A stretch of DNA of 64,000 nucleotides from Pseudidiomarina sp. (GTDB lineage: Bacteria; Pseudomonadota; Gammaproteobacteria; Enterobacterales; Alteromonadaceae), in assembly GCA_023260975.1 (NCBI GenBank), contig JALQTK010000004.1:35981-99980 (forward strand), read 5' to 3'. Numbering within the stretch: position 1 is the first letter of the stretch; every line of letters starts with the position of its first letter. This document shows, piece by piece, positions 51,895-61,968 of this stretch. Made by a program: the position numbers and the translations under genes. The notes under the pieces were generated by a model. It was not told the DNA's origin and searched no databases. It saw only the letters and a program-made list of their open reading frames with translations.

Positions 51895-54069
51895 ATGTTA
51901 TTGGTTAAAACCCCACTTGCCATTTTCATCGCCGCTGCCTGTGCAGCGAGCTGGTCAAATGCCCATGCGCAACAACCGCTGCAAAGTAGCAGTGCGCATC
52001 AGCATGAAAATACCGAGGTGATTCGTATTACTGCCGACCCGTTAGCGCGTACCCAGCTCAATTCAGCGCAACCGGTCAGCATCTTAGCCGGTGATGAACT
52101 GCGTGAACAACAACAACATACCTTAGGTGATACGCTAGCTCACCAACCAGGCATTAGCGCCACCCATTTTGCCGGCGTTGCCAGCAGTCCGATTATTCGG
52201 GGCTTAGATGGCCCGCGGGTAAAAATCACCCAGAATGGTTTAGACAGCGCTGACGTCTCGCGCGGCAGTCCTGATCATGCGGTCACCACCGAAACCTCAA
52301 CCGCCGAACAAATTGAAATCTTCCGTGGCCCGGCCACCCTGCTTTATGGCAGCGGCGCCATTGGTGGTGTAGTCAACGTGGTTGATCAACGTATCGCCCA
52401 AGATTTCGTTGGCGGCCAGCAGGGTTTCTTTGGCCTGAGCATGGATAGCGCCAGCGACCGTCGCGAAGGCCAATTCGGCTTTACTGCCGATAATAAAGAT
52501 ACCGTTTGGCATGTGGATGGCTTTAAACGCCGTAATGATGACTACCAAGTACCACGCTTTACTAATGATGAAGGCGAGCAGCTTGATACCGTTGAAAATA
52601 GCTTTGTCGACGCCAAAGGTCTCAACACCGGCGTCAGCTATATTTTTGACAGTGGCTATTTTGGCCTCTCCTATGGTCGTTTAGAGCAGCAGTATGGTAT
52701 TCCAGGGCATGGTCACCATGGTGACGAGCATGCTGACGAACATGGCGAGGAAGTTGGCCCGTTCGGCGATATGTGGCAAAACCGCGTGCAAGTGCATGGC
52801 GGCTGGAAAAACCCCAGCGCGGCGATTAAGCAACTTGAACTGCGTTACGGTTTCACCGACTACCAGCACCAAGAAATTGAAGATGCTACACCAGCCACGA
52901 CCTTTACCAACCGCCAACATGAACTGCGGTTAACTGCCAACCACCACGCCTTGGCTGGCTGGAATGGCGCCTTCGGCTATCATTATTTCGACCAACAACA
53001 GCAAGCCTTTGGTGAAGAAGCCTATACGCCGCCAGCAGACACCAGCCGTCATGCGCTGTTTTGGTTACTCGAGCAACAGTTCGGTGATTTTAATTGGCAA
53101 ACAGGGGTGCGTGTTGAAGAGGTTCAAGTCAGCGCCAATAATGCCGAAATAATTGCTACCCGCAAGCTTGACTTTACCCCAGTATCGGCGTCTTTAGGCT
53201 TTACCGTGCCGCTCACCAGCGACTTACAACTGGCGCTTAACCTCAGCCATGCACAAAGGGCGCCATCGGCCAATGAGCTGTTTTCCAATGGTGCGCATTT
53301 AGCAACTCGAACTTACGAACTCGGCTTACTCTATGAGCTGCATGAAGAAGCCGAGCACGACTATCATATTGAAGCCAACAGCCTGGCTCCAGCGTTGGAG
53401 AAAGCCAATTCTATTGACCTAAGTTTTCACTTAGAGCGGCCGAATTTCCATCTCGATTACACCGTGTTTTACAACCGTATCGATAATTTCGTATTCAGCA
53501 CCATCACCGGCGTGAATAGTCTCGACTTAGCTCATGGTGATGAGCATGACGATGTAATTCACGACGATGATCATGCCGATGAGAATGCCGATGAACATGA
53601 TCACAGCGCTGGCTTACCAGTGCTGCTCAACCAGCAACGTGATGTCGAGTTGTTTGGCCATGAAATCAGCGGTGCTTGGCGTATTAATGACAACTGGGAA
53701 TTTAGTGGTTTTGCCGATTATATTCGCGCCCGGAGTGTTGATGGCGCCGGTGACTTACCGCGTATACCAGCGCAACGTATCGGCACTGATATGCGCTATC
53801 TGGCCAGCAACTGGGAAGCAAAACTGGGCTATACCTATCACTTTAAGCAATCACGCATTGCCGCTAATGAAACTGTAACCGCCGGCTTTGGCTTGTTAGA
53901 TGCGCAGGTAAACCTATTCCCTCAAGCTATCAGCACCATGGGTATGAGCATTTACCTTAAAGCAGAAAACCTCACCAATGAACTCGGCTTAGTGCATAGC
54001 TCATTTTTGAAAGACGATGCACCCATTCGTGGCCGTAACTTCAGTATTGGTCTGCGCGGTGAATTTTAG
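51895..54069 (+). CDS. TonB-dependent outer-membrane receptor, ZnuD-like, His/Asp-rich loops
   Basis: Signal peptide; plug domain (HTLGDTLAHQPGISATHFAGVASSPIIRGLDGPRVKITQNG, GPATLLYGSGAIGGVVNVVDQRI); His-rich loops HGHHGDEHADEHGEE and DEHDDVIHDDDHADENADEHDH; C-terminal GRNFSIGLRGEF. Confidence 0.92.
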   Translation: MLLVKTPLAIFIAAACAASWSNAHAQQPLQSSSAHQHENTEVIRITADPLARTQLNSAQPVSILAGDELREQQQHTLGDTLAHQPGISATHFAGVASSPIIRGLDGPRVKITQNGLDSADVSRGSPDHAVTTETSTAEQIEIFRGPATLLYGSGAIGGVVNVVDQRIAQDFVGGQQGFFGLSMDSASDRREGQFGFTADNKDTVWHVDGFKRRNDDYQVPRFTNDEGEQLDTVENSFVDAKGLNTGVSYIFDSGYFGLSYGRLEQQYGIPGHGHHGDEHADEHGEEVGPFGDMWQNRVQVHGGWKNPSAAIKQLELRYGFTDYQHQEIEDATPATTFTNRQHELRLTANHHALAGWNGAFGYHYFDQQQQAFGEEAYTPPADTSRHALFWLLEQQFGDFNWQTGVRVEEVQVSANNAEIIATRKLDFTPVSASLGFTVPLTSDLQLALNLSHAQRAPSANELFSNGAHLATRTYELGLLYELHEEAEHDYHIEANSLAPALEKANSIDLSFHLERPNFHLDYTVFYNRIDNFVFSTITGVNSLDLAHGDEHDDVIHDDDHADENADEHDHSAGLPVLLNQQRDVELFGHEISGAWRINDNWEFSGFADYIRARSVDGAGDLPRIPAQRIGTDMRYLASNWEAKLGYTYHFKQSRIAANETVTAGFGLLDAQVNLFPQAISTMGMSIYLKAENLTNELGLVHSSFLKDDAPIRGRNFSIGLRGEF

Positions 54070-54088
54070 CGCCTATTAAGGCGCTAAA
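54065..54088. other. Hairpin overlapping the convergent stop codons of the TonB receptor and M17 peptidase genes
   Basis: TTTAGCGCC-TATTAA-GGCGCTAAA, 9-bp arms. Confidence 0.7.
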
Positions 54089-55608
54089 TAACAGCCAGCA
54101 AAACTCGCCACTGGCGTAGCAGTTGGCTTACCGTGCTGCCAATCACCGCCCTCAACACCGCTGCCGGCAATATCAACATGGATGTAGGGCAGCGGCTGTT
54201 GACTGTTACTGCCATGCTGATCAAGCCCTGCCGCAATGGTTAAAAAGGCCATCGGGAATTGGTGGCCACGCTTGGTGGTTGCCGACGGGCCATTGTTACT
54301 CGACAGTACATCGTCGGCACGACTGCGCGGTCGTACAAATTGATAATCTTCGCGCCGTGACCATGAGATCTCGCTCGGGTCAGCATAGACCTCACCCGCT
54401 TCCCACAGCGGTTCAAGACAATTGTTTGCCCGCGCTGGACCATTTGGAATAAGCGCCGTATAGGGCCCCTTCGCCAGCGCCGCATGACCGGTTAAGGTAG
54501 CGACACTGTACAGCTGCGGATTAACATAATCCGCCGCAGCAACGCGCAAATGACTAAGTAAATCGGCCAACAGCAAGCGCCCTTCGGCATCAGTATTACC
54601 AATCCGCACCCGCACGCCGCTGTGCCCGGTGATAATTTCATCGGCGACAAACGCCTCGGCACCAATACTATTGCGCACCAAGCCCAGCTCAGCCACCACG
54701 TTGAGCTGCTCAGGGCGCAGCAGCGCCACCGTTTGCATAAACCCAGCCACTCCAGCAGCACCGCCTTTGTCGCGGCTCATACCAGCCATATGGCCATTAA
54801 TTTTCAAATCAGCGCCGCCGGTATCATAGGTAATACCCTTACCGGCAAACAGCAAGGTTTTCTGCGCCGCTGGCGCCTTATATTCGAGTCGCACCACACA
54901 AGGACGATGCCGTTCTACCTGCAGACTGCAACGCGCCACCGCCATTAATAGTGGGTACTCACGCTGCAATTGCTCACTATCATCAATTACCGTCAGCTGT
55001 ACCGGTGATTGCGCAAAAGCCTGCTGCAAATAGCGCGCGAACTGAATCGCACTCATGCGTTCCGGCTCGGTACCACACAAATCGCGGGCCAGCCGCTTAC
55101 CGGCCTCGACCGCCATCAACCAGTGGCCATCAACCGACGCCACCAAGCCAATACTGCTGATCGGCTCAAGCACCGCTTCACCATGTGCTTCACGCGCTTC
55201 GAGTGGCTGATACAAGGCCTGGCAGGCGCCCCAATAAGCAACCGCCTCGGCTTGTGCGAATAGCGCCGTAGCCGGTATGCCAAAGACCATTAATAAGGGC
55301 TTACGCGCCCCTGCTTGTTCGGCAATTTTGGCTGCTACACCTGCGGCTTCAGCGACTTGTCGGACATCGGCATAGTCACTATCTAAAGCACCGGTTGGTG
55401 CACAGATTAAGCGCCCACCGGGTACTTCGCTGGGGACCAATTGCGCACTCTGGCCAATGCGCTGATCAAGCCGCTGAGCGCGCTTTACATGGGCACTAAA
55501 ATCAGCCGGCACAGGCTGATTAAAATCGCCGACTAATAACACCGCATCAAAATCATGGGCTGCCGCTTGGGCAAAATCATCGAGTACCGTTACCTTTGGG
55601 AATGCCAT
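54076..55608 (-). CDS. M17 family leucyl aminopeptidase-like metallopeptidase
   Basis: GKGITYDTGGADLKINGHMAGMSRDKGGAAGVAGFMQ and IGNTDAEGRLLLADLL (M17 active site). Confidence 0.92.
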   Translation of the reverse strand: MAFPKVTVLDDFAQAAAHDFDAVLLVGDFNQPVPADFSAHVKRAQRLDQRIGQSAQLVPSEVPGGRLICAPTGALDSDYADVRQVAEAAGVAAKIAEQAGARKPLLMVFGIPATALFAQAEAVAYWGACQALYQPLEAREAHGEAVLEPISSIGLVASVDGHWLMAVEAGKRLARDLCGTEPERMSAIQFARYLQQAFAQSPVQLTVIDDSEQLQREYPLLMAVARCSLQVERHRPCVVRLEYKAPAAQKTLLFAGKGITYDTGGADLKINGHMAGMSRDKGGAAGVAGFMQTVALLRPEQLNVVAELGLVRNSIGAEAFVADEIITGHSGVRVRIGNTDAEGRLLLADLLSHLRVAAADYVNPQLYSVATLTGHAALAKGPYTALIPNGPARANNCLEPLWEAGEVYADPSEISWSRREDYQFVRPRSRADDVLSSNNGPSATTKRGHQFPMAFLTIAAGLDQHGSNSQQPLPYIHVDIAGSGVEGGDWQHGKPTATPVASFAGCYLAP

Positions 55609-55618
55609 ACTGCCTCCG

Positions 55619-56998
55619 TTACTTGTTGCGCCGCCATTTGGTGCCTTGCGGCGTATCTTCTAATTCAATCTGCAGCGCGCTTAATTGCTGTCGCGCAGCA
55701 TCCGCACGCGGCCAATCTTTGCTGGCACGGGCAGCATTGCGCTCGGCGATCAACGCCTCAATCTGCGCCACATCATCGCCACCCGCTTGCAGGAATTGCT
55801 GCGCATCCTGCTGTAAAATACCTAACACCGCCGCCAACCCCCGCAGCTCTGCAGCTAATAACGCCGCCTGTTGCGGTTGCTCGCTACTGGCGCGGTTAAT
55901 ATCGCGGGCTAACTCAAATAATACTGGCAAGGCTTCCGGCACATTAAAATCGTCATCCATCGCCTGATTAAAGCGCTCAGCATAGTCGCCGATCGGTTGC
56001 CCTGGATGTGCCACCACTGGGACATCACGCAGTGCCGTGTACAAGCGCTCTAAACTGGCGCGCGCTTGATTAAGGTTTTCTTCAGTATAGTTCAGCTGCG
56101 AGCGATAGTGGCTGGATAACAAAAAGTAGCGCACCGTTTCGGCATCATAGGCTTTCAACACCTCGCGAATGGTGAAAAAGTTGCCTAATGATTTGGACAT
56201 TTTCACTTCATCCACTTGCACCATGCCGCTGTGCATCCAGTAATTCACATAGCTGCTTTGATTGGCACAACAACTTTGCGCCACCTCATTTTCATGGTGC
56301 GGGAAAATTAAATCCGAACCGCCACCATGAATATCAAAATGTTCACCTAAGTGGCGTTTATTCATCGCCGAACATTCAATATGCCAGCCCGGTCGACCAT
56401 TGCCCCACGGTGATGGCCAACTTGGTTCACCGGCTTTGGCCTGTTTCCATAATACAAAATCCAGCGGGTCGGTTTTTTGCTCTGCCACTTCAACCCGCGC
56501 GCCCGCTTGCAGCTGCTCAAGATTCTGTCGGCTCAATTGGCCATAGTCGGCAAAGCTGCTGACATCAAACAAGACATCACCAGCACTGGCCACATAGGCA
56601 TGGCCGCCGGCTAGTAGCTGCTCAATCATGACAATAATATCGCCCATATGGTCAGTGACCGTCGGCTCAATATCCGGGCTTAACAAATTGAGTGCGGCAA
56701 AATCTTCATGCATGGCGGCGGTATAGCGTGCGGTGACTGCAGCGATCGGCTCAGCATTCTCATTAGCCCGACGAATGATTTTATCGTCGACATCGGTGAT
56801 ATTGCGCACATAGGTCACCTGATAGCCGCGTGCACGCAAATAGCGTACCACCACATCAAACGCCACGTAGGTGCGGGCATGACCAATGTGACAGTAATCA
56901 TAAATAGTCACCCCGCACACGTACAGCTTCACCTGACCTGGGGTGATCGGCACAAAAGCCTGTTTAGTGCGGCTCAAACTATTGAAAATGGTTAACAT
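55619..56998 (-). CDS. cysS: Cysteinyl-tRNA synthetase
   Basis: [75 protein letters not shown]. Confidence 0.98.
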   Translation of the reverse strand: MLTIFNSLSRTKQAFVPITPGQVKLYVCGVTIYDYCHIGHARTYVAFDVVVRYLRARGYQVTYVRNITDVDDKIIRRANENAEPIAAVTARYTAAMHEDFAALNLLSPDIEPTVTDHMGDIIVMIEQLLAGGHAYVASAGDVLFDVSSFADYGQLSRQNLEQLQAGARVEVAEQKTDPLDFVLWKQAKAGEPSWPSPWGNGRPGWHIECSAMNKRHLGEHFDIHGGGSDLIFPHHENEVAQSCCANQSSYVNYWMHSGMVQVDEVKMSKSLGNFFTIREVLKAYDAETVRYFLLSSHYRSQLNYTEENLNQARASLERLYTALRDVPVVAHPGQPIGDYAERFNQAMDDDFNVPEALPVLFELARDINRASSEQPQQAALLAAELRGLAAVLGILQQDAQQFLQAGGDDVAQIEALIAERNAARASKDWPRADAARQQLSALQIELEDTPQGTKWRRNK

Positions 56999-57123
56999 GC
57001 GTTGCTTTACTCCAAATGCGTGGCGCGGGGGTCATTTTTACCTGTTCATCATACCGCATGCTGTAGCCTTGTCACAAACGATGGTAAACTTGCCGGGTTA
57101 AATTCATTTTTTGGAGCATAAGC

Positions 57124-57624
57124 ATGTTTGTAACCCTGCACACCAATCACGGCGATATCAAAATTGAAATGTATGCTGATAAAGCCCCAGCAACCGTAGA
57201 AAACTTTGTTAGCTACGTAAACGAAGGCTTTTACAGCAACACCTTATTTCACCGGGTCATTAAAGGTTTTATGATTCAAGGCGGCGGCTTTAATCAAGAA
57301 ATGCTACAAAAACCAACCCGCGCCACCATCAAAAACGAAGCCAATAATGGCCTGAAAAATGTGATTGGCAGTATCGCCATGGCACGCACCCAAGACCCAC
57401 ATTCAGCCTCATCACAATTCTTTATTAATGCTGCCGACAACGATTTTCTTAACTTCCGCAACGAGAGTGTCGGTGGTTGGGGTTACTGTGTGTTCGGTCA
57501 AGTGGTTGAGGGCATGGCGGTAGTCCAGGCCATTGAGCAGGTTCGCACTGGCAGCGCCGGTTTCCACCAAGATGTGCCGGTCGATGCGGTGGTGATTGAA
57601 AGCGCGAGCGTCAGCGAGGCCTAA
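57124..57624 (+). CDS. ppiB: Peptidyl-prolyl cis-trans isomerase B (cyclophilin type)
   Basis: [64 protein letters not shown]. Confidence 0.96.
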   Translation: MFVTLHTNHGDIKIEMYADKAPATVENFVSYVNEGFYSNTLFHRVIKGFMIQGGGFNQEMLQKPTRATIKNEANNGLKNVIGSIAMARTQDPHSASSQFFINAADNDFLNFRNESVGGWGYCVFGQVVEGMAVVQAIEQVRTGSAGFHQDVPVDAVVIESASVSEA

Positions 57625-57627
57625 CCG

Positions 57628-58362
57628 GTGAGTTACTGGTTCATTGCCGATCTGCACTTAAGCCCAGCGCGCGCTGATATCAGCGCGCTGTTTGCTGAGT
57701 TTCTACAGCAGCTTGCCAAGCAACAGACCGAGGCCGTTTATATTCTCGGCGATTTGGTTGATGCCTGGATCGGTGATGATGACCCCAGTGAGTTTGCCCT
57801 GCAATTACAACAGCAATTGCGCCAACTCACCGAAAGCGGCGTGCCGGTCTATTTTATTGCCGGCAACCGCGATTTTCTTATCGGCCAGCAGTTTGCCGAG
57901 CGCACAGGTGTGCAGCTCTTAGCTGAACCGAGTGTGATCAATCTATACGGTAACGCTACGCTGATATTGCACGGCGACAGTCTGTGTAGCGCCGATAAAA
58001 GCTACCAACGCTTTCGCCGGCTGATTCGCTCGCCTTGGGTAACCCGTCTGTTACTCGCTTTACCACTGTCACTACGCCTGCGTATTGCCCAGCGCTTGCG
58101 TGCTGCCAGTAAAACCCAGCGCGCCTTAAGCGCCGCTGAACTCGAGCTGATGGATGTCACCCCAACCACGGTCACCGCAATGTTCGAGCACTATCAGGTC
58201 AAGCACATGATTCATGGTCATACCCATCGCCCGGCCATTCATCAGCATCAGCTCACTGATGGCAGCATGGCCCAGCGCATTGTTGTCGGTGATTGGTATC
58301 AACAAGGCAGTATGCTAAAAATCGATGCTCACGCTGTAGAGCTTCTCACCCAGCCGCTATGA
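57628..58362 (+). CDS. lpxH: UDP-2,3-diacylglucosamine diphosphatase LpxH
   Basis: WFIADLHLSP, YILGDLVDAWIGDDDPS, FIAGNRDFLIGQQFAERTG, LILHGDSLCSADKSYQRFRRLIRSPW, HMIHGHTHRP; GTG start. Confidence 0.96.
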   Translation: MSYWFIADLHLSPARADISALFAEFLQQLAKQQTEAVYILGDLVDAWIGDDDPSEFALQLQQQLRQLTESGVPVYFIAGNRDFLIGQQFAERTGVQLLAEPSVINLYGNATLILHGDSLCSADKSYQRFRRLIRSPWVTRLLLALPLSLRLRIAQRLRAASKTQRALSAAELELMDVTPTTVTAMFEHYQVKHMIHGHTHRPAIHQHQLTDGSMAQRIVVGDWYQQGSMLKIDAHAVELLTQPL

Positions 58363-59102
58363 AAGCGAAATTCACTATCTTCTGAGCCAATTAACTCAGC
58401 TTCTATAGCACCAAAAAACGCCACCCGCTCGCTCACATCATGACCGGCAATTTGTTCAGCAAGGCTCAAGTAGTCTTGATAATGGCGTGCTTCAGAGCGC
58501 AACAAACTGATATAAAAATCACCTAGACGCTTATCGACATGCGGTGCTAGTGCGGCAAACCGCTCACACGAACGCGCCTCAATGTAAGCGCCACAAATCA
58601 GTTTATCAATTAACGTGGCCGGTTCATGCGTGCGGATATGCCGCAGCAATCCGCGCGCATAACGGCTTGAGGTGATGTTTCGATACTGCAGACCATAACT
58701 TTCCATGATCTCCAGCACTTGGTAAAAATGGTGCAACTCTTCTTTGATCAATAGCACCATTTTATCAATTAAATCATCGCTGTAGGGGCTATCACGACGC
58801 GCTATCATTTGCTTACTGAGCTTATCAGCCCGGCCCAACTGGCGCCAATCACCGCGCTGCCGATAGGTGAAATCTTCATAGGGTTTCAGCCACGCCAACA
58901 AGGCATCGCCGCTGGCACCGTCGACCGCATACTTGCGAATAAGAAACAGTGCCGACTGTGCGGCTTTTAGCTCACAAACTAAATGATCGAGCAGCACAAT
59001 CTCTAAGTTTTCTGGCTTTTTCGCTTCATCCACCCACGCAGCAGGGGTTTCGCACTGCAGAAATTGTCGAATCGGTGCTAATAAACTATCCAAGCTGATC
59101 AC
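58329..59102 (-). CDS. miaE: tRNA-(ms2io6A)-hydroxylase MiaE-like diiron protein
   Basis: EIVLLDHLVCELKAAQSALFLI, VLLIKEELHHFYQVLEIMESYG, GAYIEARSCERFAAL, LRSEARHYQDYLSLA (diiron ligands). Confidence 0.88.
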   Translation of the reverse strand: MISLDSLLAPIRQFLQCETPAAWVDEAKKPENLEIVLLDHLVCELKAAQSALFLIRKYAVDGASGDALLAWLKPYEDFTYRQRGDWRQLGRADKLSKQMIARRDSPYSDDLIDKMVLLIKEELHHFYQVLEIMESYGLQYRNITSSRYARGLLRHIRTHEPATLIDKLICGAYIEARSCERFAALAPHVDKRLGDFYISLLRSEARHYQDYLSLAEQIAGHDVSERVAFFGAIEAELIGSEDSEFRFHSGWVRSSTA

Positions 59103-59280
59103 CCTTTTTACTATTTCATTACAATTTGCATGGAAATACGCTGCGCGCCAGTAGTTAGCGCCTAAAAAGCGCTTGACTCTGGTGAAAAACCAACCAATAT
59201 AGATTCAAGCCACGCGCAAAAGTGGCGCATACTATAACCATAAAATGCAGTAACAACGAGAAAAATAGCAGAGGTTTATC

Positions 59281-59880
59281 ATGATTTTAAACCATATTTG
59301 GGGCTTATACGCCCACCCGCTCGAAGAATGGAAAAGTATCGATCAACGGCACGAGAGTATGACATTTGCCATTAGCCATATTCTTATTATTGCGCTGCTA
59401 CCCTGTGCCGCAGCCTACTATGCCTCCGCCCACCTCGGTTGGAGTATCGGTTCACGTGAACTGACTTTCTTATCACAACAAAGTGCGCTAATTATGGCAG
59501 TGGCCATGTATGTTGGCATTTTGGCGGCAGTATTCGCCTTAGGCTACTTGGTGCACTGGATGGCGCAAACCTTCGGCGCCAGCCCAACCTTCACCCAATC
59601 CATGGAGTTAGCGGCCTACACCGCTACCCCAGCAATTATGTCTGGAGTCGCTGCGCTCTACCCAGAGCTATGGTTCGTCACCGTGGTATTTTTAGCTGGG
59701 GTCGCCTATTCGGTGTACTTGCTCTACACCGGCGTGCCAATTTTAATGCACATTCCTGAAGAGCGTGGGTTTATCTACGCCAGCTCAGTGGTCACCGCAG
59801 GGCTTATTATGTTGGTCTGTTTAATGGTGGCGTCAGCCATCATGTGGACCAATGGCTTTGGTCCAAGCTACCTCAGTTAG
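59281..59880 (+). CDS. Yip1 family multi-TM membrane protein
   Basis: MILNHIWGLYAHPLEEWKSI, TQSMELAAYTATPAIMSGVAALYPELWF, YLLYTGVPILMHIPEERGFIYASSVV. Confidence 0.85.
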   Translation: MILNHIWGLYAHPLEEWKSIDQRHESMTFAISHILIIALLPCAAAYYASAHLGWSIGSRELTFLSQQSALIMAVAMYVGILAAVFALGYLVHWMAQTFGASPTFTQSMELAAYTATPAIMSGVAALYPELWFVTVVFLAGVAYSVYLLYTGVPILMHIPEERGFIYASSVVTAGLIMLVCLMVASAIMWTNGFGPSYLS

Positions 59881-59898
59881 CTGTCAAGCACGCAGACA

Positions 59899-59926
59899 AA
59901 ACCCGAGCCGATGCTCGGGTTTTTTT
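59899..59926 (+). terminator. Intrinsic terminator after the Yip1 gene
   Basis: AAA-CCCGAGC-CGAT-GCTCGGG-TTTTTTT. Confidence 0.92.
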
Positions 59927-60075
59927 ATCAGCGTTGATCAATATCCAACATGACCAACTGATGGCAGTTATATTGCGCTTTTATTGCGCACTTGAGCGCA
60001 CAAAACTTTGGCGATGCGGCAACTTCTGCTAGTCTGTTGCATAGTGTGATTAGTTAACCAGCGGAATTTAGTGTC

Positions 60076-61377
60076 ATGAGCGATAAGCAGAAGAAATTAA
60101 GCCTCACCACCCGTATTGTTATCGGTATGTTTGCCGGTATTGCCATTGGTATGCTGTTAAAAGTGCTATTCCCTGACAGCTTATGGGTTGAGGCCTACCT
60201 GACCAAAGGCCTATTCTTTGTGATTGGGCAAATCTTTATCAGTGCCCTGCAAATGTTGGTGGTGCCACTGGTGTTTGTCAGTTTAGTGGTTGGCACCTGC
60301 TCACTCAGTGACCCCAGTAAATTGGGCCGCTTAGGTGGCAAAGCCGTGGGTCTTTACCTAATCACCACCGCTGTGGCTATTACTATTGCCATTTTCATGG
60401 CGGTGTTAGTGCAACCGGGTGCCGGCATTCAACTCAGTACCGAAGCCAGCTATCAAGCCCAGCAGGCGCCATCACTGGCGCAAGTGATTGTTGATTTGTT
60501 CCCGAAGAATCCATTTAACGCCTTTGCTAGTGGCAATATGCTGCAGGTCATTGTGTTCGCTTTATTGTTTGGCATCGCCATGGCGTTGGTCGGCAAATCC
60601 GGCGAGCGCCTTAAAGGGTTATTTGAAGACTTTAATGAAGTGATCATGAAGTTGGTTGTTATTTTGATGAATATCGCCCCATTTGGGGTGTTTGCCCTGA
60701 TGGCTAAGCTATTTAGCGAAACCGAATTTGATACCATTTACAGCCTCGGCAAATACTTCCTGTTGGTGCTCGGCGTACTGATTTTACATGGCGTAGTCAC
60801 CTATTCGCTGATTCTTAAAGCAATGACTGGTCTCAGCCCGACGATGTTCTTACGTAAAATGCGCGAAGTGATGATTTTCGGCTTCTCCACCTCCAGCAGC
60901 AATGCCACCATGCCAATTACCCTAGAAACCGTGACCAAGCGCCTTGGTGTGCATAACAGTGTTGGTTCCTTCACCGTGCCCTTGGGTGCCACTATTAATA
61001 TGGACGGCACCGCAATTATGCAAGGTGTGGCGACGGTATTCATTGCCCAAGTGTACTTGATTGACCTCAGCCTTGCTGATTATGTCATGGTGGTACTAAC
61101 CGCTACGCTGGCCTCGGTAGGTACCGCTGGCGTGCCTGGTGTCGGTTTGATTATGTTATCTATGGTATTGGCGCAGGTGGGCCTGCCGGTTGAGGGCATA
61201 GCGCTTATTATCGGTGTGGATCGCTTGCTCGACATGACCCGCACCTCAGTCAACGTCACCGGTGATGCGATGGTATCGATCATTGTCGCACGTAGCGAAG
61301 GTGCCTTTGATGAGCAGGTGTTTAATGACCCGAATGCTGATTTAACTGAGCGTGATATTACCGATAAACTCAGTTAA
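60076..61377 (+). CDS. Dicarboxylate/amino acid:cation symporter (DAACS family)
   Basis: FISALQMLVVPLVFVSLVVGTCSL, FSTSSSNATMPIT, FTVPLGATINMDGTAIMQGVATVFIAQ, RLLDMTRTSVNVTGDAMVSIIVAR. Confidence 0.95.
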   Translation: MSDKQKKLSLTTRIVIGMFAGIAIGMLLKVLFPDSLWVEAYLTKGLFFVIGQIFISALQMLVVPLVFVSLVVGTCSLSDPSKLGRLGGKAVGLYLITTAVAITIAIFMAVLVQPGAGIQLSTEASYQAQQAPSLAQVIVDLFPKNPFNAFASGNMLQVIVFALLFGIAMALVGKSGERLKGLFEDFNEVIMKLVVILMNIAPFGVFALMAKLFSETEFDTIYSLGKYFLLVLGVLILHGVVTYSLILKAMTGLSPTMFLRKMREVMIFGFSTSSSNATMPITLETVTKRLGVHNSVGSFTVPLGATINMDGTAIMQGVATVFIAQVYLIDLSLADYVMVVLTATLASVGTAGVPGVGLIMLSMVLAQVGLPVEGIALIIGVDRLLDMTRTSVNVTGDAMVSIIVARSEGAFDEQVFNDPNADLTERDITDKLS

Positions 61378-61392
61378 GCCGGCATACCGGCG

Positions 61393-61968
61393 TTAGCGCC
61401 GCTGATGCAGTTCGCGATTATACAGTTTTTGCTCAGCGTTCTTTTTCAGCAACAGATACACCGAGCCAGCACCACCGTGCTGGCGTTGGCTGCTGTGAAA
61501 GGCAATCACCGGCTCCATTTGCTGCAGCCATTTATTCACATAGCTCTTCAGCAGCGCCGGTTGTGGCTTGGAAAATTTACCCATGCCGTGCACTACCAGA
61601 GCGCTACGTACGCCGCGTTGATGGCACAAACTAACAAATTCAAACAGTGCTTTGCGCGCTTGTCGCAATGAATGGTTGTGCAGATCCAGCGTTGCTTCCA
61701 GTTCATACTGACCCAGTCGCATACGCTTGTGCACGCCATGCTGTACGCCATCGCGGCGAAAATCGAGGATCTGCTCAGGCTCGACAAACTCGACGAATTC
61801 CATCGACAAGTAATTAATATCATCAGCCAGTTGCTGTTCCGCTGCCTGGCGCCGCTGCAGCTGCGCCAAGGTTGGCGCAAACTTAGTTCGGGTATCGGCA
61901 ATATCGGCGTTGTCGATGGTTTTCACCCCCGCCATTTCGCGCCGGAACAGCTCTAATTCATCACTCAT
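61393..61968 (-). CDS. Smr domain endonuclease, SmrA-like
   Basis: ELEATLDLHNHSLRQARKALFEFVSLCHQRGVRSALVVHGMGKFSKPQPALLKSYVNKWLQQMEPVIAFHSSQRQHGGAGSVYLLLK. Confidence 0.9.
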   Translation of the reverse strand: MSDELELFRREMAGVKTIDNADIADTRTKFAPTLAQLQRRQAAEQQLADDINYLSMEFVEFVEPEQILDFRRDGVQHGVHKRMRLGQYELEATLDLHNHSLRQARKALFEFVSLCHQRGVRSALVVHGMGKFSKPQPALLKSYVNKWLQQMEPVIAFHSSQRQHGGAGSVYLLLKKNAEQKLYNRELHQRR

